Source: an uncultured Collinsella sp. (GTDB lineage: Bacteria > Actinomycetota > Coriobacteriia > Coriobacteriales > Coriobacteriaceae). Taken from it: a stretch of 64,000 nt of DNA. This document shows positions 26,676 through 35,086 of this stretch, piece by piece. The stretch lies in NCBI GenBank assembly GCA_959602645.1, contig CAUGTZ010000002.1, positions 84,159-148,158 on the forward strand. The letters run 5' to 3'. A program made the translations under genes and the position numbers. Position 1 is the stretch's first letter. Each line of letters begins with the position of its first letter. Below the pieces are notes generated by a model. It saw only the letters and a program-made list of their open reading frames with translations, was not told the DNA's origin and did not search any database.

Positions 26676-29600
26676 CTAGCGCTTACGGATACCCCAGACC
26701 AGGGCTCCGACGCCGGCCATGGCGATGACGAATGCCATGAGCAGTGCGGCGGCCTGCTGGTCACCCGTGGTGGGCAGGAAACCCTTGACCGTCTTGACGA
26801 TGTTCGTCACGGTCTTGGGCGTGCCGGGATCGGGCGTCGGCACGGGCGTCTCGGGCTTCTTGTACGTGTTGTTGAACACGATACCCTCGACGCTCTTGTC
26901 GCCCTTGGTAAAGGCGACGTTCGCCTTGAGGTTGCCCTCGCCGTCGTCGACCACGTTGACGGTCGCGGTAAAGACGGACTTGTCGTAGGTCATACCGGCC
27001 TCGTCGCCCTTGACCTCGCTGATGGTGTAAACGTACGTACCAGGCTCGTCGTACTCGAACTTGTCGAAGTTGATCTTGCCGTTGGCATCGTTGGTGACGG
27101 TGGACTCGATGTCCTCGCCAACGAGCTTAAAGCTAAACTCGCCCTTCTTGAGCTCGCGTCCCTCGAGCACCTTGATGGCGCCGATGGAAACCTGCGTGGG
27201 CATGGCGTGATACTTATTGGTAAAGCCAGCCGACTTGGTGGTTCCCTCGAGCTCGTGCGTCGCTGTCAGCGTGCCGTCGCCGTTGTCGGAGACGGTGGTC
27301 ACGACGGTATAGGTCGTGCCGTCATAGGTGACGCCCTTGTACAGGCCGAGCGCGTTGGGGCAAGCCTCGCGCAGCGTGTACGTGTGCGTGCCGGGCGCCT
27401 CGTAGTGGATCGGGCTCAGCGTAACGGTGCCGTTGGCGTCGTTGGTGCCGTTGGCGACAACCGTGCCGTTCTCGAGCAGTTCAAACTTGAACTCTCCAGC
27501 TGCAAGGTCGCGTCCGGTCAGACGCTTGACGGTCTTGACCTGATCGGTCACGGCAGAATCGGTAGGTGCAACGCTGTACGTGTTGGTGAACGTGAAGTCC
27601 GCACCGTCGTCGCCATCGCGCACGACGCGCAGATGTCCGGCGCCATCATCGGTCACGGTGTAGGAAACCTTGCGCGTGGCGTTGGTGTCGTTGGTCACGC
27701 CAGGGGCGCTGCCGGACTCGGTCACCGTGTAGGTAAAGGTGTGCGAGCGCGGAGCGGCGGGAGCTGCGGGCTTGGATTCGGCGTTGGCGTCGGCCCCGTC
27801 GACGTCGGCGGCGTCAGCGTCAACCTCGGCCTCATCGGCGTTGGCCTCGGCGTCGCTCGATGCGTCGCCAGAAGCATCAGTCGTCACGCCCAGGGCGCGG
27901 TTGAGATCCTCGAGCGTAAAGTGGATCTTGCCAAAGTCCACGTTGCCGGCAGCGTCGTTGGTTGCGTCCGTGTGCTCGGGCATCGGGGCACCAGCCTCGT
28001 CGGCAGTCACGGTAAAGGTAAACTTACCCGCAATGTCGGCCGGGGTCAGGCCCTTGTCCGCCTGGAGCTTCTTGGTGCCGGCGAGCGTGGCATCCACGGC
28101 CTCGGCACCATAGACGTTCTCGAACACGGGCACGGTGCCGCCGTAGTCGGGCGATGCCGTCAGGGTGCCGTCGCCGTTGTCGACGACGATAACCTTAAAG
28201 CTAAAGCTCGACTTCGCGGCGGTAATGCCCTGGTCGCCCAGCAAGTTCGTGTACTCAAAGGCCGTGTAGTCGATGGTCCACGCAATCTTGCCGTCTGCGT
28301 CGGTGCGGATAGCACGCCCGGCACTCACCAAGTTGGCGAGCATCTCGGTGTTGTAATGCAGCGATCCAAAGCTCACCTGACCGTTGAGCGTGCTCTTAAC
28401 AGTACCCTCGATGGCTTCCGTCTCGCCCGCGTAGGCAATGCCGAACCAGAACTCGCCGTCGACCAGCGGGCGACCGGTCAGGGTCTTGGTGGCAACAATC
28501 TTCGCAGGAGTGCCACCAAGCGTATCGGTCGATGCGCTATAGCGGTTTTCGAACGGGACCACAGCGCTCTCGACCTTGTTCTCGCCGCTCTTGTAGATCG
28601 CCTCATGCGGGGCCTCGGATCCGCCGGAGACAGTCGTCGTAGCGGTGATCGTACCGGCGCCATCGTCGGCGATAGCAATCGTCACGGTGCGCTCGGCCGT
28701 GTCGTAGGTGTAGCCGGGCTTGCCGTCGTTCTTCTCCGCCACGGTGTATGTGAAGGTCTTGCCGGCGTCAGCCTGCGTAAACATGACCGTCTTGCCAGCC
28801 AGAATGTCAATTAGGCCGACGGTTCCCTCTGCCGCTGCAGGGGACTTGAACGTGTTGGCACCCTCGTGCAAGCCGAGCGCATTGGCCGAAGCCTCGTCGG
28901 CGGGCGTCACGGTAAAGGTGAACTGGCCCTCGGTCATGGGACGTCCGGAGAGGGTCTTGCTGAGCTTGAGGCCACCGGCTGCGGTGTAATTGAGCTCAGA
29001 GTGATACGTGTTGGTAAAGCGTCCGCTTTCCTTCTTGGTAACGTTGGCGGTCAGGTTGCCCTCGCCGTCCTCGGTCACGGTCACTTCGGCGGTCGCGACA
29101 TGGTCGTCATACTTCATGCCGGCCGCGCTGCCCGCGTTCTCGCGGATCTCGTACTTGTAGGTTCCGGCAGCCGTGTAGCGGATCTTGCCGAACTTGATGG
29201 CGGCGATGCCGTCCTCCGCGTCCTTCTTGCTCACGGTTACGGTTGCGGGATCGGGCAGCGGGGTGCCCTCGGCGGCGGTGATGGTGAAGCTAAACTTGTC
29301 GGCGTCCGTCCAGCCGCGGCCGTCGACGGCCTTGCTCAGGTCAAAGTCGAGCTCTGCGTAGATCGGGGTCACACTGTAGGAGTTCTTGAACTCGGCGGGC
29401 TCGGTGCCCTTCAGGACATGCTTTGCTTCGAGAGTGCCGTCGCCGTTGTCGGTGATGGTGGTCTCGATGGTGAACTTGGCGTCGCTGTAAGTGACGCCCT
29501 TGCTGGTGGTTCCGCCGTTGACCTCGCGCAGCGCGTAAGTGTGCTTGCCGGCCTTGTCGTACTTCACGGGGCTCATCGTGATCTTGCCGTCGGCATTGTT

Positions 29601-32600
29601 GGTGCCGGTGGCGACGACCTTGGCGTCCTTGCCCTCGCCCTCCACGAGCTCGAAGGAGAATTCGCCGTCCTTGAGGTCGCGCCCGACCAGAGACTTGGTC
29701 GCGACGATCTGGTCGGTGACGCTTGAGCGCTCGGGGGTCAGGCCGTAAGAATTCTTGAACTCAGCAGGTTTGTCACCCTTCAGGACATGATGGACATCAA
29801 GTGTGCCGTCGCCATTGTCCGTAACCGTGGTCACGATGGTGTAGGTCGTGCCGTCGTAGGTGATGCCATTGCTCTTGGTTCCACCGTGGACCTCGCGCAG
29901 CGTGTAGGTGTGCTCACCGGGCTCGGTGTACCTGATGGAACTCATCGCAATCATGCCGTCGTAACTGTTCTTGCCAGTGGCGACGACCTTATCGCCCTCG
30001 ACGAGCTCGAACTCGAACTCACCGGGCTTAAGGGCACGGCCGGCCAGGGACTTGTACGCGGTGATCTTGTGGGTGACGCTGGAGTCCTTAGGCGTCAGGT
30101 TGTAGGCATTCTTAAACTCAATCTTCTTGCCGTTATCGGCGTCCTTCAGCTTATGCGTAGCCACCAACTGACCCTTGCCGTTGTCGGCAATGGTGGTCAC
30201 GATGGTGTGGACGGTTTCGTCGTAGGTGACGCCGCCGGCATTGCCCTTGACCTCGTGCAACGTATAGGTGTGCTCGCCGGGCTTGGTATACTCGATGGGG
30301 CTGAACACAACGTTGCCGTTGGCATCATTCTTGACGGTCTCGATAAGCTCAGAGTCCTTGCCCTTGATCTCGCGCAGCTCAAAGCTAAACTCGCCTTCCG
30401 CAAGAGCACGCCCAGTCAGGGTCTTGGTGACCTCAATCTTGTCGGTGACGCTGGACTTGACGGGCTCAGCTGTATAGGTGTTCGTGAACTTAGTCTTACC
30501 CGATGCCTTTTCAACGTCGACCTTAAGCTCGCCCTTGGCGTTAACCGTCACAGTCACCTTGAACGCGGCAACGTTATCGCTGTAGGTGATGCCACCCAGC
30601 CCGCCATTAACTTCACGGACCTCATAGGTGTACTCACCCGGCTTGTCGTAAGTGATTTCACCGAAATTAATGGCTGCCTTGCCCTTATCATCCAGATCGG
30701 CGTTTTTAACAGTCACGGTCGCAAACTCGGGCATCGGGGCATTGTTCTCGGACGTCGCGGAGAGCTCAAACTCAAACTTGTCCGTATCCGCCCACTCGCG
30801 GCCCTCGAGCACCTTGGTCAGACCAAAGTCAGTCTTGGTATCCACCGTCGCCGGCGTCATATCGTACTTATAGCTAATCTTGCCGTTGTTGCCCAGATGA
30901 ACGTCAACCTCCGTGGCGTTCGACTTGGCAGACGTGTTATTCCACTTGGGATTGAGCACATCGGTCGCGGTGCCGGTGAGGTTGCCGCCCACGCGCTCCT
31001 TGGTGGTATGAAGCTCGTCAATAAAGGCCAGGCGCGCGGTTCCCTCACTAAACGACAGGTTGCCGCTCGCATCGGACACGATTGCGCCCCCAAACTGCGC
31101 GGCATGTCCACCGGTAAACTCAATAACAGCTGTACGGGGCTCGGCCTTGTCGTCTGTACCCTTCGCCTCGAACTCATCCTTGTAGTAATAGATACCATCG
31201 GCAGTCAGCGAGCCCGTTGCGGGCGTTGTGCAGCTTTCATCCACGTAAATGGGGGTCTGCTTCTGGAAATAGTAATAGCGGTTGGAATCCGCGGGCTCAA
31301 AGTTGGCAATCGTATCGCCCAGCGCACCGCCATCCCACTTGTTCGCGTAGAAGTTTACGGTCTTGGAGTCGTCCTTCGCGGTGGTCGTATTGCTCTTGAT
31401 GTAGTCCTCGAGCCCCGCTACCAGATCGGGTGTAAACAGGTTATCGAGTGCGTCCTTCTTAACGCTCGAGGTGTAGCTCACCTGGATGGGCTCAGTATCG
31501 TCGACCGTAAGAACGCCATCGGTAATCTTAAAGTGGCGCAGCGGAATCAGCGACGCGGGAATCTTGACCGTTACGATATCGCCGGTCTGGGGCTCGCCCT
31601 TTCCGGCATGCTGAACGGTGATAACCAAGTTCGCGGCGGCACCAGTAAATGTATAGGTATCGACATTGCCCTCGGCCTTCATTGCCGGGCCAGTAAACGT
31701 CTCGCCGTTGTACACGACAGACGTAAAGTTGTCGACCTGCATAAAGTCACCCAGCTCGTCAGTAAACGTAATGTAGCCAGACTTATGCTCGCCATAACCG
31801 CCGTGAACTTCGGTCGGGTAACCAGCTTGGATAATGCTTCCCGAGATCTCTTCGAAGATTTTCTCGAGCTCAGAGGCGCTGGTTGCCGACTTGTAGTAAT
31901 CGGAGTTTTCTGCACGTGTGCCAAGCTCATCGCTCTTATACGAATTTGCGTCGGGATAATTGCTCGACACGGCATGCATGAACTTATTCTCTTTGCTTGT
32001 GTGCTTTTCCGTGGGGTCGTCACTAGGCTTTGCGCCGTCAAAGATGCCGATCGTATAAATGTCGGCACCTTTATTCTTGAGGTTCTTGGCGCTAAGGATG
32101 GCGCTATTGGCAACCTTTTTCTCGAATCCATCAGAACTTGTAGGTGAGCCATCGGTAAAGAAGACAACGATCTTCTTGGCGTCCGAGCGATCAGACGAAA
32201 TACCCTCAGCCAGCTGCAAGCCATAGTCGGCTTGCGTGGCGCCAGCGGGACTGATGGAGTCGATCGTACTCTTAAGGCTCTCCGCGTCCTTGCCCTTGCA
32301 GGGCGTCAGGTTCTTCATGGTCTGCGAGTAGTTGTAGGTGGGTCCCCACCAACCAACGCGATATGTTTTGTTGCCAACCTCAGGAGTCTTATTGCCTGCA
32401 AACTTAACGATGGCAACCTGATGCTGCTTGGACGCATCTGCGATGCTTTGGTTTTGTGTGGCGATGGCATCGATAAAGCTATTGGCGGCCGTCTTCAGCG
32501 CATCGATGCGTTTTGTACGGTCGCCCTTACCCATGGGGTCATCCATCGAGCCAGAAGCGTCCAGCACCAGCACGATGTCGAGCGGCTTGCCGGAAACCGT

Positions 32601-32915
32601 CGTATCGGATGTCGAAGAGATAGCAGACAGCGTGGTCAGGAAATCCGAATCCCCGCTCTCGACTTTCTTGACCGTCTTATCGGTCCAGATTCGGCCGACG
32701 TTTTGAGTCGTCACTTCCTTGCCGTCATAGCCGCCGGCCCAGAACTTCCAGTGGTTACTGGTGTCGGGGTCGACTATCTTTTTGCTCGCCGTCGGTCCGT
32801 CCATTCCGGTGCTGGACCTGGCGTTGGCCTCGGGCAGCATGGCAAATGCTGCAGCCGGCAACACAAGCACTACGGCAAGTATCACCGCCAAGAGACCCCT
32901 CGTGTACTTACTCAT
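26676..32915 (-). CDS. giant LPxTG-anchored adhesin: VWA domain plus ten pilin-type isopeptide repeats
   Basis: 2079-residue surface protein. A signal peptide (LLAVILAVVLVLPAAAFAML) covers residues 8-28. A von Willebrand A domain (about 105-330) carries the metal site DASGSMDDP. A beta-rich region follows, then ten FctA/Spy0128-like repeats (about 650-2030). Each starts near a K-x-L-x-GR motif (KVLEGREW, KTLTGRAL, KSLAGRAL) and contains a YTLREV/YTYEVRE strand whose Glu would catalyse an intramolecular Lys-Asn isopeptide bond. Repeat 8 contains an acidic Asp/Ala insert. The C-terminus is a sortase site LPTTGD (about 2043), a hydrophobic helix and GIRKR. The RBS GGGAG lies 6 nt before 32915. 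Likely binds host tissue; the ligand is unknown. No sortase gene is nearby. It is flanked on both sides by X/Y repeat arrays. Confidence 0.92.
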   Translation of the reverse strand: MSKYTRGLLAVILAVVLVLPAAAFAMLPEANARSSTGMDGPTASKKIVDPDTSNHWKFWAGGYDGKEVTTQNVGRIWTDKTVKKVESGDSDFLTTLSAISSTSDTTVSGKPLDIVLVLDASGSMDDPMGKGDRTKRIDALKTAANSFIDAIATQNQSIADASKQHQVAIVKFAGNKTPEVGNKTYRVGWWGPTYNYSQTMKNLTPCKGKDAESLKSTIDSISPAGATQADYGLQLAEGISSDRSDAKKIVVFFTDGSPTSSDGFEKKVANSAILSAKNLKNKGADIYTIGIFDGAKPSDDPTEKHTSKENKFMHAVSSNYPDANSYKSDELGTRAENSDYYKSATSASELEKIFEEISGSIIQAGYPTEVHGGYGEHKSGYITFTDELGDFMQVDNFTSVVYNGETFTGPAMKAEGNVDTYTFTGAAANLVITVQHAGKGEPQTGDIVTVKIPASLIPLRHFKITDGVLTVDDTEPIQVSYTSSVKKDALDNLFTPDLVAGLEDYIKSNTTTAKDDSKTVNFYANKWDGGALGDTIANFEPADSNRYYYFQKQTPIYVDESCTTPATGSLTADGIYYYKDEFEAKGTDDKAEPRTAVIEFTGGHAAQFGGAIVSDASGNLSFSEGTARLAFIDELHTTKERVGGNLTGTATDVLNPKWNNTSAKSNATEVDVHLGNNGKISYKYDMTPATVDTKTDFGLTKVLEGREWADTDKFEFELSATSENNAPMPEFATVTVKNADLDDKGKAAINFGEITYDKPGEYTYEVREVNGGLGGITYSDNVAAFKVTVTVNAKGELKVDVEKASGKTKFTNTYTAEPVKSSVTDKIEVTKTLTGRALAEGEFSFELREIKGKDSELIETVKNDANGNVVFSPIEYTKPGEHTYTLHEVKGNAGGVTYDETVHTIVTTIADNGKGQLVATHKLKDADNGKKIEFKNAYNLTPKDSSVTHKITAYKSLAGRALKPGEFEFELVEGDKVVATGKNSYDGMIAMSSIRYTEPGEHTYTLREVHGGTKSNGITYDGTTYTIVTTVTDNGDGTLDVHHVLKGDKPAEFKNSYGLTPERSSVTDQIVATKSLVGRDLKDGEFSFELVEGEGKDAKVVATGTNNADGKITMSPVKYDKAGKHTYALREVNGGTTSKGVTYSDAKFTIETTITDNGDGTLEAKHVLKGTEPAEFKNSYSVTPIYAELDFDLSKAVDGRGWTDADKFSFTITAAEGTPLPDPATVTVSKKDAEDGIAAIKFGKIRYTAAGTYKYEIRENAGSAAGMKYDDHVATAEVTVTEDGEGNLTANVTKKESGRFTNTYHSELNYTAAGGLKLSKTLSGRPMTEGQFTFTVTPADEASANALGLHEGANTFKSPAAAEGTVGLIDILAGKTVMFTQADAGKTFTYTVAEKNDGKPGYTYDTAERTVTIAIADDGAGTITATTTVSGGSEAPHEAIYKSGENKVESAVVPFENRYSASTDTLGGTPAKIVATKTLTGRPLVDGEFWFGIAYAGETEAIEGTVKSTLNGQVSFGSLHYNTEMLANLVSAGRAIRTDADGKIAWTIDYTAFEYTNLLGDQGITAAKSSFSFKVIVVDNGDGTLTASPDYGGTVPVFENVYGAEAVDATLAGTKKLQADKGLTPADIAGKFTFTVTADEAGAPMPEHTDATNDAAGNVDFGKIHFTLEDLNRALGVTTDASGDASSDAEANADEAEVDADAADVDGADANAESKPAAPAAPRSHTFTYTVTESGSAPGVTNDTNATRKVSYTVTDDGAGHLRVVRDGDDGADFTFTNTYSVAPTDSAVTDQVKTVKRLTGRDLAAGEFKFELLENGTVVANGTNDANGTVTLSPIHYEAPGTHTYTLREACPNALGLYKGVTYDGTTYTVVTTVSDNGDGTLTATHELEGTTKSAGFTNKYHAMPTQVSIGAIKVLEGRELKKGEFSFKLVGEDIESTVTNDANGKINFDKFEYDEPGTYVYTISEVKGDEAGMTYDKSVFTATVNVVDDGEGNLKANVAFTKGDKSVEGIVFNNTYKKPETPVPTPDPGTPKTVTNIVKTVKGFLPTTGDQQAAALLMAFVIAMAGVGALVWGIRKR

Positions 32916-33016
32916 CGCGTCTCCCTTCTCGCGGTCTCAGACCTTGCATCAGCCTAAAGTTACGGAATGAGACACAATTAGGGCAGGTGACACATGTTCC
33001 AGATTGTGTTTTGGGC

Positions 33017-33034
33017 GTGAGACAAATGTCTCAC
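33017..33034. promoter_or_regulatory. GTGAGACA palindrome upstream of adhesin
   Basis: Perfect dyad GTGAGACA-AA-TGTCTCAC about 100 bp upstream of the adhesin start, with extra half-sites TGAGACA at 32968 and 33041. Several spaced half-sites around a full palindrome suggest a regulator-binding region for the adhesin gene. The regulator is unknown. Confidence 0.45.
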
Positions 33035-33090
33035 CAAAGTTGAGACACGGCGTTTTCGCAGGAAAACGGGTGCGACTCGAGCCATCAGGC

Positions 33091-33129
33091 AAAAATGACC
33101 CGTTTTCCTCCGTCCCCGGGGGATCAATT
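33091..33129 (+). repeat. W-type conserved spacer, copy 2
   Basis: AAAAATGACCCGTTTTCCTC followed by CGTCCCCGGGGGATCAA, matching copies at 26328 and 33331. Confidence 0.55.
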
Positions 33130-33150
33130 GGTGGTGCTCGCCTCAAAACT

Positions 33151-33288
33151 GGCCCATCTACTACGTTTGACCCGATACCCCTGACCATAGCCGCGTTTCA
33201 TGAAAAACCGCAGGCATTTTACCTGCGGTTTTGTTTTTGCGTTGTTCGTTATGGTTGAGGGTAGCGGCCTAAACGTAGTAGATGGGCC
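33151..33288 (+). repeat. Y-type long hairpin module, copy 2 (138 bp)
   Basis: Arms GGCCCATCTACTACGTTT and AAACGTAGTAGATGGGCC, exactly the length of the copy 1 core. The tip hairpin AAACCGCAGG-CATTTTA-CCTGCGGTTT runs into TGTTTTTGC. The middle stem differs from copy 1 but still pairs partly. Confidence 0.8.
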
Positions 33289-33330
33289 CATTTCGTGGCA
33301 GACGGGTCACGCGGCAGCCCTCGCAAGGCC

Positions 33331-33370
33331 AAAATGATCCGTTTCCCTCTGTCCACGGGAGATCAAGGGA
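33331..33370 (+). repeat. W-type conserved spacer, copy 3
   Basis: AAAATGATCCGTTTCCCTCT followed by GTCCACGGGAGATCAA, between Y copy 2 and X copy 2. Confidence 0.55.
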
Positions 33371-33392
33371 TGCTACGGATATGGTGGTATTT

Positions 33393-33546
33393 CAAAACTA
33401 TGCCGGATTACGGGGCTAAAGTCGGGGCCCTCATCCATACCTTCATTTTTTGAAAAACGGCAGGCTATCTACCTGCGGTTTTGTTTTTGCAATTTTCGAT
33501 ATGGTCGGAGGTTCGCTATCCAGCTCCGTAATCCGGCATAGTTTTG
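33393..33546 (+). repeat. X-type long hairpin module, copy 2 (154 bp)
   Basis: Arms CAAAACTATGCCGGATTACG and, on the other side, CCGTAATCCGGCATAGTTTTG. Relative to copy 1 the T-A pair in GGTTTACGG/CCGTAAACC is swapped to A-T on both arms (GGATTACGG/CCGTAATCC), a compensatory change. The tip CTACCTGCGGTTTTGTTTTTGC is terminator-like. Confidence 0.8.
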
Positions 33547-33561
33547 TTCGTGGCGGCCCAA

Positions 33562-33611
33562 CCGCGCGTTTAAGCGCGGGGCCGGTGGGGCATTTTTGCC
33601 CCACCGGCCCC
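33562..33611 (-). terminator. GC-rich hairpins downstream of the ech operon
   Basis: Perfect 14-bp stem GGGGCCGGTGGGGC/GCCCCACCGGCCCC with a 6-nt loop (33578-33611), preceded on the plus strand by a second hairpin CCGCGC-GTTTAA-GCGCGG. It lies 33 bp after the echF stop. There is no T-run, so this is a likely but atypical terminator. Confidence 0.5.
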
Positions 33612-33650
33612 TATTCCAGCTCTATTCCAGCTCTATTCCAGCTCTATTCC
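33612..33650. repeat. 11-bp tandem repeat at the 3' end of echF
   Basis: TATTCCAGCTC is repeated three times plus six bases. The last part covers the echF stop codon. Possible slippage tract. Confidence 0.7.
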
Positions 33651-33985
33651 GGTTTGGTTTCTACTGTGGGAGTCTTGTCCGCCGCAACCGGAGTACGGGC
33701 GGTGTCCATAGTCAGGCAGTGCTTGGGGCAGCTCTCGATGCACTCACCGCACACCACGCAGGCATACGGGTCGATCGACCACGTTCCACCCTTGCGATCG
33801 ACTGCGAGCGCGCCCGCCGGACAGCGACGCGCACACATGCCGCAGCAGATGCACGCGTCCATGTCGTTGACGATATGCCCGCGCAAGCGCTCGGGTGCCG
33901 CGAGCTTCTCCTGCGGATAGCACACCGTTACCGGCTGCTTGACCATAGAGCCCAAGGCCGTCTTGGCAAATGTCAGCAAACTCAT
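33644..33985 (-). CDS. echF: Ech hydrogenase ferredoxin subunit EchF
   Basis: 113 residues. Two [4Fe-4S] motifs, CICCGMCARRCPAGAL and CVVCGECIESCPKHCL, sit between a short N-terminal region and an unstructured tail (VETKPE). In Ech complexes this subunit takes electrons from soluble ferredoxin and passes them to EchC. It is the last gene of the operon, 7 nt after echE. Homologous to HycF/NuoI; assigned as EchF by operon order and small size. Confidence 0.9.
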   Translation of the reverse strand: MSLLTFAKTALGSMVKQPVTVCYPQEKLAAPERLRGHIVNDMDACICCGMCARRCPAGALAVDRKGGTWSIDPYACVVCGECIESCPKHCLTMDTARTPVAADKTPTVETKPE

Positions 33986-33992
33986 GCCGCGC

Positions 33993-35081
33993 CTACCTTT
34001 CCGTGCAGCTAATGCAGGGGTCGATGGTCAGGATAATCATGGGCACGTTGGCAAGGAGCACGCCCTGCAGCGCATGTGTCAGACCCGCCAGGTTCTGCGA
34101 CGTCGGCGTGCGCACGCGGAAGCGGTCCAGGTTCTTGGTGCCGTTACCGCGCACATAGTAATACGCCTCGCCGCGCGGCTGCTCAATCACAACCTCGCCG
34201 CGTGCGCCGTCGGCCGGCGTAAGCTTGGTGCGCCCGCCGATCCCGTCGTGCGGAATCTTGCCCACAAGCTCCTTAATGATGTCCATGGCCTGCGTGACCT
34301 CGGCACAGCGCACCTGGCAGCGGGCATAGCAATCGCCATCGGTGGCGACAACCGGCTCAAACGCAGCCAGGTCCGCATAGGCACCGTCGCTAAACATGCG
34401 CACGTCGTAGTCCACGCCCGAGGCGCGCCCAAACGGGCCGACCATCGACAGATCCAGCGCGTCCTTCTTGCTGATCACGCCCACGCCATGCAGGCGCTCG
34501 CCACAGCTGACGTCGTCCAAAAACGTATGCACCAGGGCCTCGTAGTCGGGACGCATGGCATCGAGCGTCTGGACAATGCCAGCCAGCTCGGAGTCCTCAA
34601 TGTCGTGCTTTAGGCCGCCGATCTCGTTAATCGAAAGGATCACGCGGCCACCGCACGTGCTCTCGAAGATCTTGAGAATCTGCTCGCGCAGGGTCCACGA
34701 CCGATAGAACAGCGCCTCGAAGCCAAAGGCATCGGCGAGCAGGCCCAGCCACAGCAGGTGCGAGTGGATGCGCGAAAGCTCGTGCAAAATAGTGCGGATA
34801 TACTGCACGCGGCCGGGCACCTCGATGTCGAGCATGCGCTCGCAGGCGCTGGCATAGCCGTAGCTGTGGCCCACGGCGCAAATGCCGCAGATGCGCTCGG
34901 CGATGTAGCCAAACTGGTGCATGTCGCGCTTTTCGGTGAGCTTCTCGAGTCCGCGGTGCACAAAGCCGATCTGCGGAATTGCCTCGATGACGCGGTCGTC
35001 CTCGATCACCAGGTCCAGATGAAGCGGCTCGGGCAGCACCGGGTGCTGCGGGCCAAACGGAATTACGGAGCGATGAGCCAT
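33993..35081 (-). CDS. echE: Ech [NiFe]-hydrogenase large subunit EchE
   Basis: 362 residues. Both nickel-binding pairs are present: ERICGICAVGHS near residue 62 and DPCISCTER at the extreme C-terminus. The protein ends exactly at the residue where other hydrogenase large subunits are cut, so there is no C-terminal extension and no maturation peptidase should be needed. The same is known for CooH-type group 4 enzymes. Intact ligands predict an active H2-forming site, unlike NuoD of complex I. It begins 5 nt after echD. HypA-F maturation genes are not in the window. Confidence 0.93.
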   Translation of the reverse strand: MAHRSVIPFGPQHPVLPEPLHLDLVIEDDRVIEAIPQIGFVHRGLEKLTEKRDMHQFGYIAERICGICAVGHSYGYASACERMLDIEVPGRVQYIRTILHELSRIHSHLLWLGLLADAFGFEALFYRSWTLREQILKIFESTCGGRVILSINEIGGLKHDIEDSELAGIVQTLDAMRPDYEALVHTFLDDVSCGERLHGVGVISKKDALDLSMVGPFGRASGVDYDVRMFSDGAYADLAAFEPVVATDGDCYARCQVRCAEVTQAMDIIKELVGKIPHDGIGGRTKLTPADGARGEVVIEQPRGEAYYYVRGNGTKNLDRFRVRTPTSQNLAGLTHALQGVLLANVPMIILTIDPCISCTER

Positions 35082-35086
35082 GGACC

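Noticed and set aside
26364..32147. Long plus-strand open frames opposite the adhesin (816 and 786 codons)
   Set aside because: They mirror the codon bias of the adhesin gene, have no family motifs or RBS, and the opposite strand has clear signal peptide, VWA, repeats and LPTTG.
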